From Rhodospirillaceae bacterium UBA1479 (GTDB lineage Bacteria; Pseudomonadota; Alphaproteobacteria; Rhodospirillales; Casp-alpha2), in contig DCRZ01000008.1 of the NCBI GenBank assembly GCA_002325375.1, forward strand, positions 293,365 to 357,364: DNA of 64,000 nt, in the 5' to 3' direction. Within the stretch, counting starts at the first letter, position 1; every line of letters starts with the position of its first letter. The notes under the pieces were generated by a model that was not told the DNA's origin, made no database searches, and worked only from the letters and a program-made list of their open reading frames with translations. The translations under genes and the position numbers were made by a program. This document shows, piece after piece, positions 15,923 through 26,944 of the stretch.

Positions 15923-17947
15923 ATGTCTTTGTTTCTGTCGTTCATGAACAACACGAAGATCCAAACCAAGATCTTCATCGGCTTTGGGATCGTCCTGGCC
16001 CTGTTGCTGGTCATCAGCGCAACGGGCGGCGTCAGCCTGCAGAGCGGCGAAAGCAACTTCACCCAGTACCGTGAGCAGGCCGCCCTGTCGAACCGGGCCG
16101 CCATGGTGCAGGCCACCCTGCAGAAGGCTCAACTGGCGGTCGGTGATTACATCACCCAATCGTCAGAGGACGCCATCGCGGAATTCGAGGATCGTATTTC
16201 CGAGACCATGAACTTGATCGAGACTCTGGACAGCCAGATTACCGACCCCAAGCGCAAGAAGACGATCACCAACGCCATCGAAAACCTGGGCACCTACCGG
16301 TCCGCATTCGATCAGGTCACGTCCCTGCAGACCAAGCGGAACTCCATCGCCCAAAGCCGGATGGACATCATCGGCCCGGACATGGAAGGCAAACTGACCG
16401 CCCTCATGCAGAAGTCCTATGACGAGACGGACGTGTCCGCCGCCTACCACGCGGCGAAGACCCAACGCTCGCTGCTGCTCATGCGCCTTTACGCGAACAA
16501 GTTCATCACGACCAACCAGCTCGACGATTTCGACAAGGCCATGGAAGCCGCCGCCGTGATGAAGGAAAACATCGCCGAACTGCAGAACGAACTGTTCGAC
16601 GAGGACCGCAAGGCCACCACCGCCGAGATCGCCACGATGCAGGAACAGTACGAAGCCGCGCTTACGGAAGTAAGCGAGATCATGGCCCAGCGCGACGAGG
16701 TCGTGCTCGGCACCATCGGCTTTGTCGGCCCCAATATCGCGGCCTTGATGAACGACCTGCGAAACGATCTGAAGACCGTTCAGGAAACCCTCGGGCCGGC
16801 CACCAGCAAGGCCATGAAGACGGCGATGATCGTGACCCTGGTGGTCGCCGGGGTCAGCGTCCTGTTGGGCGTGCTGGCGGCCCTGTTGATCGGCAAAGGC
16901 ATCGCCCGGCCCGTGACCGCCCTGACGGCCGCCATGACGGCGCTGGCCGGCGGTGACAAGACCGTCGATATCCCGAGCCAGGACAACGGCGACGAAGTCG
17001 GCGACATGGCGCGCGCCGTTCTGGTGTTCAAGGAAAGCATGATCAAGGCCGACGACCTTGCCGCCCGCGAGCGGGAAGCCCAGAAACGGCGTGAGGAACG
17101 AGGCCGCCAGATCGAGGCCTTGACCGGGTCGTTCGATTCCGACGTCTCGGCACTGCTGCAATCCCTAAGCACATCGGCGGCCGAGATGACCTCAACGGCG
17201 TCAACCATGTCCAAGATCGCCGACGGCACCAACGAACGAGCGTCCGCGGTCGCCGGGGCCGCCGAACAGGCTTCGGCCAATGTCCAGACCGTCGCCACCG
17301 CGACGGAGGAGCTGTCCAGTTCGATCCAGGAAATCTCCCGGCAAGTCGCCCAATCGTCCAGCGTCGCCGAACGTGCGGTCAACGAGGCCAACCATACGGA
17401 CGCGCAAATCCAGGGCCTGGCCCGCGCCGCCCATCGCATCGGCGAGGTCGTCAATTTGATCACCGACATCGCCGAACAGACCAACCTGTTGGCGCTGAAC
17501 GCCACCATCGAAGCGGCCCGCGCCGGTGACGCCGGTAAGGGCTTTGCCGTGGTTGCCTCGGAAGTCAAGAATCTGGCCAACCAGACCGCCAAGGCAACCG
17601 ACGAGATCGGCCAGCAGATCGCCGATATTCAGGCGGAAACCAACGATGCCGTGCGGGCGATCAAATCAATCACCTCGACCATCAGCGAGATGAGCGAAAT
17701 CGCCAGCACCATCGCCTCCGCCGTCGAGGAACAGGGGGCCGCCACCAGCGAGATCGCCCGTAACGTGGAACAGGCTTCGACCGGCACGCAGGAAGTCACC
17801 TCCAACATCATCGAGGTGACCCATTCGGCCGGCGAAACGGGCACGGCCGCGACCCAGGTCACCAGCGTCGCCAGTTCCCTGAACACCCAGGCCGATCACC
17901 TAAAACAGCAGGTCGAGAAGTTCCTGGAAGGCGTGCGGGCGGCCTAG
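15923..17947 (+). CDS. Methyl-accepting chemotaxis protein with long helical sensor domain
   Basis: A 674-residue transmembrane chemoreceptor. TM1 lies at about residues 16-36 and TM2 at about 297-320. Between them is an all-helical periplasmic region of about 255 residues, the size of a double four-helix bundle (HBM-type) sensor. A HAMP domain follows (RPVTALTAAMTALAGGDKTV), then the signalling domain with the conserved hairpin tip TNLLALNATIEAARAGDAG at about residues 520-540. AAGGAGA lies ten bases upstream of ATG. No CheA or CheW is adjacent. There is no C-terminal CheR-binding pentapeptide (it ends FLEGVRAA). Ligand unknown. Confidence 0.95.
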   Translation: MSLFLSFMNNTKIQTKIFIGFGIVLALLLVISATGGVSLQSGESNFTQYREQAALSNRAAMVQATLQKAQLAVGDYITQSSEDAIAEFEDRISETMNLIETLDSQITDPKRKKTITNAIENLGTYRSAFDQVTSLQTKRNSIAQSRMDIIGPDMEGKLTALMQKSYDETDVSAAYHAAKTQRSLLLMRLYANKFITTNQLDDFDKAMEAAAVMKENIAELQNELFDEDRKATTAEIATMQEQYEAALTEVSEIMAQRDEVVLGTIGFVGPNIAALMNDLRNDLKTVQETLGPATSKAMKTAMIVTLVVAGVSVLLGVLAALLIGKGIARPVTALTAAMTALAGGDKTVDIPSQDNGDEVGDMARAVLVFKESMIKADDLAAREREAQKRREERGRQIEALTGSFDSDVSALLQSLSTSAAEMTSTASTMSKIADGTNERASAVAGAAEQASANVQTVATATEELSSSIQEISRQVAQSSSVAERAVNEANHTDAQIQGLARAAHRIGEVVNLITDIAEQTNLLALNATIEAARAGDAGKGFAVVASEVKNLANQTAKATDEIGQQIADIQAETNDAVRAIKSITSTISEMSEIASTIASAVEEQGAATSEIARNVEQASTGTQEVTSNIIEVTHSAGETGTAATQVTSVASSLNTQADHLKQQVEKFLEGVRAA

Positions 17948-18231
17948 ACCGTCGGCAGGGCGTCGAACCCGGCCGAGCCGGGGTCGGCTGCCGGCGCGCG
18001 GGTGACGTTATCGACCCGCGCCGCCGGCGGGCCCTGATGGCAGTGTTCAATCATCCGGTGGACGGCATCGGGGCGGCCTGAAAACACGGCCTCGACCGTG
18101 CCGTCGCGGCGGTTGCGGACCCAGCCGCTCAGGCCGAGCGCCCTTGCCTGCTCGCAGGTCCAGCCGCGGAACCACACGCCCTGGACCCGGCCGGAAATGA
18201 CGACATGAACGGTTTCGACGGCGTTAGCCAT
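17944..18231 (-). CDS. acyP: Acylphosphatase
   Basis: A 95-residue acylphosphatase that hydrolyses carboxyl-phosphate bonds. The phosphate loop VSGRVQGVWFRGWTCEQA carries the catalytic arginine, and GWVRNRRDGTVEAVFSG carries the catalytic asparagine. The fold is complete and of standard length. Its stop codon overlaps that of the convergent chemoreceptor gene inside a single palindromic CTAG (17944-17947). It ends a minus-strand pair with pccA, 26 bases upstream, and may be co-transcribed with it. Confidence 0.93.
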   Translation of the reverse strand: MANAVETVHVVISGRVQGVWFRGWTCEQARALGLSGWVRNRRDGTVEAVFSGRPDAVHRMIEHCHQGPPAARVDNVTRAPAADPGSAGFDALPTV

Positions 18232-18257
18232 GGCGGCGCGTCACCCCTGCGGGACGG

Positions 18258-20243
<1,986 letters not shown>

Positions 20244-20385
20244 TATTCGGACGGCCCTGTTTGTTATTTCCGTGTTTGAACCTGCGACGGTTCGTCTTTC
20301 TGGCCTGAAACGGCCAACCCAGCCCCGCCAATGGTGTAACCGAATTCACACGCTATTGCAGCGCAAAATTCGGCTTCCCGCGTTG

Positions 20386-20401
20386 ATTCTACTAGTAGAA
20401 T
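20386..20401. promoter_or_regulatory. Perfect 16-bp palindrome upstream of pccA
   Basis: ATTCTACTAGTAGAAT is a perfect palindrome in the 192-bp gap between pccA (starts 20243, minus) and the 2TM gene (stops 20436, minus). The gap also holds TTGCAGCGCAA at 20356-20366, an imperfect inverted repeat. Either could be an operator for pccA; the regulator is unknown. Confidence 0.5.
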
Positions 20402-20435
20402 TGGCCGTTCCGGACCTGTTCGCGGCTTTCGCCGC

Positions 20436-20666
20436 CTAGTTCCTTCGGGTCAAGCCGTCGAACAGCCCCATCACCCAGGCCGCATGCAACGCCAGCGGCG
20501 CGCCCCAAGCAACCATCGGATAGATGAACCACAATTGATCCGGCGTCTTGAGGTAGTTCAAGGCGGCGCAGCCGGCGATGGTGGTAAAATACACCATCAA
20601 ATGCAGGGCAAAGCCCTTGAGGCGTCGGCGGATGTGCGCATCATCGGCGGAGTCGTGATCGTTCAT
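20436..20666 (-). CDS. 2TM domain-containing small membrane protein
   Basis: A 76-residue protein with two hydrophobic helices (about 18-38 and 46-66): RRLKGFALHLMVYFTTIAGCAALNYL and LWFIYPMVAWGAPLALHAAWVMGLF. The pattern RRLKGFxxHLxxY...WFIYPxxxWGxxLxxHA is the 2TM domain, often fused to sensor kinases but here alone. Function unknown. It is divergent from the SLC13 permease gene and upstream of pccA on the same strand. Confidence 0.8.
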   Translation of the reverse strand: MNDHDSADDAHIRRRLKGFALHLMVYFTTIAGCAALNYLKTPDQLWFIYPMVAWGAPLALHAAWVMGLFDGLTRRN

Positions 20667-20733
20667 GGCGTGTCCTTCATCAGGCCCTTAATCTAGGCCC
20701 GCCCCGCCGCCACCGCCAGCACAGGAAGCCGTG

Positions 20734-22215
20734 ATGACCTTAGATTCCGACCCTCCCCCCGGCCCTGTAGGCGCCCGCCCTGCCGCGCCGCTCGTCGGGT
20801 TGGTGGCGGGACCGGCTCTGTGCATGGCCCTGGCTGCCCTGCCGGCGCCCGAGGGCCTGGGGCAGGAAGCCTGGCTAACCGCCGGGGTGGCAGTCTGGAT
20901 GGCCGTGTGGTGGCTGACCCAGGCCGTGCCCCTGGCCGTCACCGCCTTGCTGCCGGTTCTGCTGTTTCCCGTGTTGGGCGTCGCCAAGGCCGCCGACGCG
21001 GCCCAGGCATACGCCCATCCCCTGGTGTTCCTGTTCCTCGGCGGCTTCGTCATCGCGCTGACCATCGAACGCTGGAACCTGCACCGCCGTGTCGCCATCA
21101 CCATCGTCTCCCTGGCCGGGGTGCGTCCGGACCGCCTGATCGGCGGCTTCATGCTGGCCACGGCGGGGCTCAGCATGTGGGTGTCCAACACGGCGACGAC
21201 CCTGATGATGGTGCCGATCGGGCTTAGTGTCGTCGCCTTCATCGAAAGCCATCGCCAGGACGGTATGCCGCCGACACTGGCGCAGGATCGCTTTGCCCGC
21301 GGCCTGTTGCTCGCCATCGCCTATGCCGCCAGCATCGGTGGCACGGCAACCCTGATCGGCACGCCACCCAATGCCTTTCTGGCGGGATACCTGGCCCAGA
21401 ACCATGGGGTAGACCTCGGCTTCGCGCGCTGGATGCTGCTCGGCATCCCCCTGGCAACCGTCATGCTGCTGGCGGCCTGGCTGCTGCTGACGCGGGTCCT
21501 CTACCCGGCGGAAGGCCTGGACCTGGCCCGTGTCGCCGCCGGCATCGCGGCTGAAAAGGCCCGCCTCGCCCCACCCACGCGCGGCGAGGCAATGACCGCC
21601 ATTCTGTTCGCCGCCGTGGCCCTGGCCTGGGTGTTCCAACCCCTGATCGCGGATGTCGTTCCGGTCAGCGACACCGCCATCGCCCTGACCGGGGCCGTCG
21701 CCGCCTTCGCCATCCCCGTGAACCTGAAAAAGCGGGAATTCCTGATGGATTGGGACCACGCCGTGCGCCTGCCCTGGGGCATTCTGATCTTGCTCGGCGG
21801 CGGATTTTCACTGGCCGAGGCCATTCAGACGACGGGCCTCGCGGCTTGGCTCGGCCATCTTGTCGCCGGGGGCAGCCATCTGCCGCTAATCCTGTTGCTG
21901 CTGGCGATCACCGGCTTGGTCGTGTTCCTGACCGAGATCACCTCGAACACGGCGACCGCCGCCGTGTTCATCCCCGTCGCCGCGACCCTTGCCGTCAGCA
22001 TGGGGTTCGATGCCGTGACCTTCGCCGTGCCCGTGGCGATGGCGGCCAGTTGCGCCTTCATGATGCCCGTGGCAACCCCGCCCAACGCCATCGTGTTCGC
22101 CGCCGGGCGGCTCGACGTCATGCACATGTGCGCGGCCGGAATCTTCCTGAACCTGATCGCCACGGTGATGATCGCCGGGGCGGCGCTGGTTCTCGTCCCC
22201 CTGGTGTTCGGCTAG
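20734..22215 (+). CDS. SLC13 (DASS) family anion:sodium symporter
   Basis: A 493-residue permease with about eleven to twelve membrane helices. The two SNT motifs that bind sodium and substrate carboxylate are visible: MWVSNTATTLMMVPI and TEITSNTATAAVFIPV, each at the tip of a re-entrant hairpin as in VcINDY. The C-terminal CAFMMPVATPPNAIVFAAG is also characteristic. Likely substrates are C4 dicarboxylates, or possibly sulfate. ATG 20734 follows AGGAAG at seven bases and is chosen over GTG 20731. No regulator is adjacent. Confidence 0.92.
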   Translation: MTLDSDPPPGPVGARPAAPLVGLVAGPALCMALAALPAPEGLGQEAWLTAGVAVWMAVWWLTQAVPLAVTALLPVLLFPVLGVAKAADAAQAYAHPLVFLFLGGFVIALTIERWNLHRRVAITIVSLAGVRPDRLIGGFMLATAGLSMWVSNTATTLMMVPIGLSVVAFIESHRQDGMPPTLAQDRFARGLLLAIAYAASIGGTATLIGTPPNAFLAGYLAQNHGVDLGFARWMLLGIPLATVMLLAAWLLLTRVLYPAEGLDLARVAAGIAAEKARLAPPTRGEAMTAILFAAVALAWVFQPLIADVVPVSDTAIALTGAVAAFAIPVNLKKREFLMDWDHAVRLPWGILILLGGGFSLAEAIQTTGLAAWLGHLVAGGSHLPLILLLLAITGLVVFLTEITSNTATAAVFIPVAATLAVSMGFDAVTFAVPVAMAASCAFMMPVATPPNAIVFAAGRLDVMHMCAAGIFLNLIATVMIAGAALVLVPLVFG

Positions 22216-22290
22216 CCCCCTTGTCCCAGTTGTCGATGCTCCCGTAATCTGCGCGGGCCTATTCAACAAATTCAAGAAACGGAAACATCC

Positions 22291-23226
22291 ATGACCCGCA
22301 TCGTCCGCGTCGCCGCCGCCCAACAGGGGCCCAACCTGGAAACCGATAGCCGCGAAGTCATCGTCACCCGCCTGCTCGACATGATGAAGCAGGCCAAATC
22401 CAAGGGCGCCGATCTGGTCGTCTATACGGAAACGGCGCTGACCACCTTCTTTCCCCGCTTCTATGCGGAAGACCGCGCCGAGATGGACCTGTGGTTCGAG
22501 CGCGAGATGCCCAACGATGCAACACGCCCGCTGTTCGACTACGCCGCCGACAACAAGATCGGCTTTTCCCTAGGCTTTGCGGAGCTGACGCCCGACGGCC
22601 ATCACTTCAACACCCAAATTCTAGTCGACAAGGACGGCAAGACCGTCGGCAAGTACCGCAAGGTCCACCTGCCGGGCCATGTGGAGCTGGAGCCCGAGCG
22701 GCGCTTCCAGCACCTGGAAAAACGCTATTTCGAGCCGGGCAACCTGGGCTTTCCCGTGTGGCGCACCATGGGCGGGGTCATGGGCATGTGCATCTGCAAC
22801 GACCGCCGCTGGCCGGAAACCTATCGGGTCATGGGCCTGCAGGGAGTCGAACTGGTCATGCTCGGCTACAACACGCCCAGTTGGAACGGGCTCGGCGGCC
22901 CCGACACCCCGGAACTGCGCCACCATCATTCGCGCCTTTCCATGCAGGCCGGGGCCTATCAGAACGCGACCTGGGTGGTCGGCGTCGCCAAGGCGGGCGA
23001 GGAAGCGCCAGGTTATCACCTGATGGGCGGCAGCTGCATTATCAACCCGGACGGCCAGGTGGTCGCCGAGGCCCAGACCGAGGACGACGAGGTCATCGTC
23101 CACGACTGCGACCTCGACGCCTGCGCGTTCCTGAAAAACTCCACCTTCAACTTCGACGCCCACCGGCGCACCGAACATTACGGCCTGATCACCGAGCGCA
23201 CCGGCGCCGTGCCGCCGCCAGAGTGA
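22291..23226 (+). CDS. N-carbamoyl-D-amino acid hydrolase-like carbon-nitrogen hydrolase
   Basis: A 311-residue nitrilase-superfamily amidohydrolase. The catalytic triad is complete: Glu47 (VVYTETALTTFFPR), Lys124 (KYRKVHLPGH) and Cys169 (GMCICNDRRWPE). The TTFFPR, HVELEP and NDRRWPE segments match N-carbamoyl-D-amino acid amidohydrolases, which release amino acid, CO2 and ammonia. No hydantoinase is nearby, so the natural substrate could be a ureido compound. It is followed at once by the NQO1-like gene, whose possible GTG start overlaps this stop codon. Confidence 0.9.
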   Translation: MTRIVRVAAAQQGPNLETDSREVIVTRLLDMMKQAKSKGADLVVYTETALTTFFPRFYAEDRAEMDLWFEREMPNDATRPLFDYAADNKIGFSLGFAELTPDGHHFNTQILVDKDGKTVGKYRKVHLPGHVELEPERRFQHLEKRYFEPGNLGFPVWRTMGGVMGMCICNDRRWPETYRVMGLQGVELVMLGYNTPSWNGLGGPDTPELRHHHSRLSMQAGAYQNATWVVGVAKAGEEAPGYHLMGGSCIINPDGQVVAEAQTEDDEVIVHDCDLDACAFLKNSTFNFDAHRRTEHYGLITERTGAVPPPE

Positions 23227-23234
23227 CGGATGCC

Positions 23235-23936
23235 ATGAACGTCCTCATCGTCCATGCCCATCCGGAACCGAGGTCGTTCAACACGGCGCTGCGCGATCAT
23301 TCCGTCAAAATTCTTGACGACCATGGCCATGCGGTAAAGGTCTCTGACCTTTACGCCATGGGCTTCAACCCGGTCGCGGGACCGGCGGATTTCGGGGACC
23401 GCGCCGACCCGGACTATCTGGTCTATGCCCTGGAACAGCGGCACGGCCATGAGATGGGGACCCTCGCCCCCGATATCGCCGCCGAGATCGAAAAACTGAT
23501 GTGGTGCGACCTGCTGATCCTGCACTTCCCACTCTACTGGTTTTCCGTGCCGGCGATCCTCAAGGGATGGATCGACCGGGTGCTGATCTCGGGTCTGACC
23601 TACGGCGGGCGGCGGTTCTATGACCAGGGCGGTCTCAAGGGCAAGCGCGCCATGCTGACCCTGACGCTCGGCGGGCGGGAACACATGCTGGACAGTGACG
23701 CCGCCATCCATGGCCGCCTGAACGACATGCTGAAGCCCCTGTTGCAGGGCACCCTGGCCTATACGGGCATGACCGTGCTGCCGCCCTTCGTCGCCTGGCA
23801 TGTGCCTTATGTCGATGACGCGACACGGGCGGGATACCTTGATGCTTATGGCGAGCGTCTGCGGACCTTGGACTCCCTCGCGCCCCTCACCTTTCCCTCG
23901 CTCGACACCTTCGACGACGCCATGCGGCCCAAGTAG
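23235..23936 (+). CDS. NAD(P)H dehydrogenase (quinone)-like flavodoxin-fold oxidoreductase
   Basis: A 233-residue flavoprotein of the NQO1/MdaB/KefF group. The N-terminal VLIVHAHPEPRSFNTAL is the FMN/FAD phosphate site. LILHFPLYWFSVPAILKGWIDRVL and GLTYGGRRFYDQGGLKGKRAML are the isoalloxazine and dimer-interface segments. It should carry out two-electron reduction of quinones or related compounds in the cytoplasm. ATG 23235 is taken as start; GTG 23223, which overlaps the previous stop codon, would add four residues. Co-transcription with the amidohydrolase is likely. It has about 20 extra C-terminal residues compared with short KefF-type proteins. Confidence 0.9.
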   Translation: MNVLIVHAHPEPRSFNTALRDHSVKILDDHGHAVKVSDLYAMGFNPVAGPADFGDRADPDYLVYALEQRHGHEMGTLAPDIAAEIEKLMWCDLLILHFPLYWFSVPAILKGWIDRVLISGLTYGGRRFYDQGGLKGKRAMLTLTLGGREHMLDSDAAIHGRLNDMLKPLLQGTLAYTGMTVLPPFVAWHVPYVDDATRAGYLDAYGERLRTLDSLAPLTFPSLDTFDDAMRPK

Positions 23937-24018
23937 TGCTGGATAACGGCTGGTCCCCCGGCCAGCGCTGGGTTAAACCATTGGTCACCTTCATGCCGTT
24001 TGTTCGAGAGCGCCCAAC

Positions 24019-25713
24019 GTGAATTTACTGCAAGAGGCATTCGCCGCGCACCAATCCGGCAGACTTCAGGATGCCCAGCGCCTGTACCGCGAATTCATCC
24101 GCGCCAACCCCGGCCATGCGGAAGCCCATCATCTGCTCGGCGTCGCCTGCATGCAGATGGGCAACCTGCTGGGGGCCATCGAGACCTTGACCGAGGCGAC
24201 CCGGCTGAATGACAAAAACCCGAACTATTTCAATAACCTGGGATTGGCGCAGTTCTATCGGAACGATCCCGAGTCGGCGCGTGCGAACTACCAGCGCGCC
24301 CTCGCCCTTGCGCCCAAGAACGCCGACACGCTGAACAACCTGGGCATGGCTCAGCAACGGCTTGACGATCTGGACGGGGCGATCGCAAGCTTCAAGACCG
24401 CCCTTCGGATCACCCCGGACGAACCGGAAATCCTCCACAATTACGGCATTGCGCTGCGTGACGGCGGCCAGCACGCCGCGGCCATGGCGGCCCTAAAAAA
24501 AGCCATCGACGTCAGCGGCGGCATTCCCGACACCCATGCCGCGCTGGCGTCCCTGCAGTTCATATTCGATCAATATGACGATGCCCTGGAATCCTGCTGG
24601 GCCGCGGTCAAGCTCGACCCCCTCCACATCGACGCCCATAAGACCTTCAAGGGCCTCATGAACGCGATGGAACGCGAGGCGGAGCGCTACGATACCTTCC
24701 GCTGGGCGTTGGAGACATTGCCGCAAAACCCAAAGGTCTACGAACAATACGGCTGGGAATTGGCCCAGGATGAACAGTTCGCCGAAGCCGAGCCGATCCT
24801 GCGCCGCGCCCTGGAGATCGACCCGGACCAAGCCATCGCGCTGACCTGCCTCGGCTGGTCCCTGTCCATGCAGGGACAGCACGATGAAGCCCTGACCCAT
24901 CATGCCAGGGCGAGCGTGCTGGAGCCGGACAATCCGCAAATTCTGGAAAGCCACGGGCAAAGCCTGATCCGCGCCGGCCGCGCCGGCGACGCGGTGGGTG
25001 TGCTCATGAAGGCCCATCGAATCGTCCCACGCCTAAGTTCGGTCATCGGCACCATGACCATCGCCATGGCCGAAGCCGACGATCCGGCTCTGAACACCAT
25101 CGTCGACTACGATGCCGACGTGGTCACGCAGACGCTGCCCTCGCCCCCCGGATTTTCGGACATCGCCGCCTTCAACGACGCGCTGCATGCGGAACTTGAG
25201 AAGCACCATCAGAAGGGCTCCCTGCCCCTGGATCAGACAATGCGCGGCGGCACACAAATTCCCAACAACCTGTTCCGAAATGCGTCGGGCCATGTGCTGA
25301 CCGTCCGCACCCTGATCTTCGATGCCATTCGCAGTTATGTCGACGGCCTAGCGGACGATCCCGATCACCCGTTCCTGCGCTACATAAACCGGGATTTTCA
25401 GTTTACCGGTGCCTGGTCGACGATCCTCTACGGTGCCGGATACGACGCCAGCCACATTCATAACGAAGGCTGGTTATCCGGCGTCTATTACGTGAAGGTT
25501 CCGGACCTGGACGAAGACCGCTGGGCATCCGGTGAGGGCTGCATTCAATTCGGCGCCCCGCCCGATGCCTTCGTCAGCGAACGTAATCGGACCCGCCGCC
25601 TGGTCCGCCCACAGCCGGGCCTGTTGGTGCTGTTCCCGTCCTATGTCTGGCACGGCGTCAAACCGTTCACCCAGGAAGGCCTGCGTCATTCCATCGCCTT
25701 CGACATCCGCTGA
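24019..25713 (+). CDS. TPR protein fused to a putative 2-oxoglutarate/Fe(II) oxygenase domain
   Basis: A 564-residue protein with two halves. Residues 1 to about 350 are a TPR array: AEAHHLLGVACMQMGNLLGAIET, NYFNNLGLAQFYRNDPESARANY and five or more further repeats. Residues 370-564 resemble the 2OG-Fe(II) oxygenase group usually annotated as putative 2OG-Fe(II) oxygenase: SHIHNEGWLSGVYYVKVP supplies the first metal-site residues, SYVWHGVKPF a distal histidine, and RHSIAFDIR the cosubstrate arginine. It may hydroxylate a protein held by the TPR groove. The start is GTG at 24019. It stands alone, convergent with a flavoprotein gene. Confidence 0.85.
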   Translation: MNLLQEAFAAHQSGRLQDAQRLYREFIRANPGHAEAHHLLGVACMQMGNLLGAIETLTEATRLNDKNPNYFNNLGLAQFYRNDPESARANYQRALALAPKNADTLNNLGMAQQRLDDLDGAIASFKTALRITPDEPEILHNYGIALRDGGQHAAAMAALKKAIDVSGGIPDTHAALASLQFIFDQYDDALESCWAAVKLDPLHIDAHKTFKGLMNAMEREAERYDTFRWALETLPQNPKVYEQYGWELAQDEQFAEAEPILRRALEIDPDQAIALTCLGWSLSMQGQHDEALTHHARASVLEPDNPQILESHGQSLIRAGRAGDAVGVLMKAHRIVPRLSSVIGTMTIAMAEADDPALNTIVDYDADVVTQTLPSPPGFSDIAAFNDALHAELEKHHQKGSLPLDQTMRGGTQIPNNLFRNASGHVLTVRTLIFDAIRSYVDGLADDPDHPFLRYINRDFQFTGAWSTILYGAGYDASHIHNEGWLSGVYYVKVPDLDEDRWASGEGCIQFGAPPDAFVSERNRTRRLVRPQPGLLVLFPSYVWHGVKPFTQEGLRHSIAFDIR

Positions 25714-25723
25714 CACGGATGCC

Positions 25724-26896
25724 CTAGACCACCTCGCCGCAGGCGTGGCCCGAGGCCCAGGCCCATTGGAAATTGAAGCCGCCCAGGTGGCCGGTCACGT
25801 CCACGCCCTCGCCGATGAAATAAAGGCCCGGAACGTCCCGGGCTTCCATGGTCTTTGACGACAGGTCCCGCGTATCGACCCCGCCGACGGTGACCTCCGC
25901 CGTGCGCTCACCCTCACTGCCGGCCGGCGTGACGGCCCAGGCGTTGACCTGGGTTCCCAAGGCCCGCAATCGCTTGTCCGGCTGATCGGCCAGACGCCCG
26001 AGGCAGCCCGTCCATTCGCACAGCCGCTGCGCCAGGCTTTTCGGCAAAACCTGGGCCAGCGCCGTCGGCACTTCCTTCTTGGGCTGGTCCTGCTTCATGT
26101 CCTTCAGCATCCCGAATAGGTCCGTGCCCGGCAGCAGGTCGAACAGAATGGTGTCGCCGGGCCGCCAGTAGGACGAAATCTGCAACACCACGGGGCCGCT
26201 GAGCCCGCGATGGGTGAACAGCAGCGCCTCGGCAAAGCGCGCCTTGCCCAAGGTCGCCGTCGCCGCGACCGAGACCCCGGAAAGCCCGTCGAGCGTCGCC
26301 AGCATGTCGCGGTCGAAAGTCAGCGGCACCAGGCCCGGGCGCGGCGTGACGACGCGCAGCCCGAACTGCTTGGCGATGTCATAGGCGAAGCGGCTGGCCC
26401 CCATCTTGGGGATCGACGGGCCACCCGTGGCGATGACCAGGGCCGAACCCGAAAACATCCCCTTGTCCGTGTGCACGCGAAACCGCTCCCCGTCCTTGGC
26501 AACCTTGGTCACGCTGACCGCCGTGCGAATATCGGCCCCCGCCGCCTCGGCCAGCAGCATGTCGATGATCTGCTGCGCGCTGTCGTCACAGAACAGCTGG
26601 CCCAGGGTTTTTTCGTGATAGGCGATGCCGTGTTTTTCCACGAGGGCGATGAAATCGCGCTGGGTATAGCGCTTGAGCGCCGAGACGCAGAAATGTGGGT
26701 TGTCCGACAGGAAGTTGGCGGGCGACGCATGCAGGTTGGTGAAATTGGCGCGGCCGCCACCGGAAATGCGCACCTTCTGCGCGACCTGGGCGTTGCGTTC
26801 CAGAACCAGCACGCGACGGCCGCGCTTAACCGCCCCGGCGGCGCACATCAGCCCCGCCGCGCCGCCGCCGATGATGATGACGTCAACGTCCTCCAT
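25724..26896 (-). CDS. BaiN/YhiN-type FAD-dependent oxidoreductase (HI0933-like)
   Basis: A 390-residue flavoprotein. The FAD-binding N-terminus is DVIIIGGGAAGLMCAAGAVKRGRRVLVLERN, followed by the signature KVRISGGGRANFTN, ATGGPSIPKMGASRFAYDIA, and the C-terminal GLYFIGEGVDVTGHLGGFNFQWAWASG. This matches the HI0933/YhiN family (TIGR00275); one member, BaiN, reduces bile acid intermediates, but most are uncharacterised. Cytoplasmic. It lies 48 bp downstream of the methyltransferase gene on the same strand. Confidence 0.92.
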   Translation of the reverse strand: MEDVDVIIIGGGAAGLMCAAGAVKRGRRVLVLERNAQVAQKVRISGGGRANFTNLHASPANFLSDNPHFCVSALKRYTQRDFIALVEKHGIAYHEKTLGQLFCDDSAQQIIDMLLAEAAGADIRTAVSVTKVAKDGERFRVHTDKGMFSGSALVIATGGPSIPKMGASRFAYDIAKQFGLRVVTPRPGLVPLTFDRDMLATLDGLSGVSVAATATLGKARFAEALLFTHRGLSGPVVLQISSYWRPGDTILFDLLPGTDLFGMLKDMKQDQPKKEVPTALAQVLPKSLAQRLCEWTGCLGRLADQPDKRLRALGTQVNAWAVTPAGSEGERTAEVTVGGVDTRDLSSKTMEARDVPGLYFIGEGVDVTGHLGGFNFQWAWASGHACGEVV

Positions 26897-26944
26897 CCGC
26901 GTCCTATAGCCGACTGCCGGCTCATTCCCAAGCTTAGGTTATTG

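Noticed and set aside
22491..23936. A fused 481-codon frame joining the amidohydrolase and NQO1-like genes
   Set aside because: The first half is the out-of-frame shadow of the amidohydrolase; only the part from 23235 is the real NQO1-like protein. Not a frameshift or fusion.
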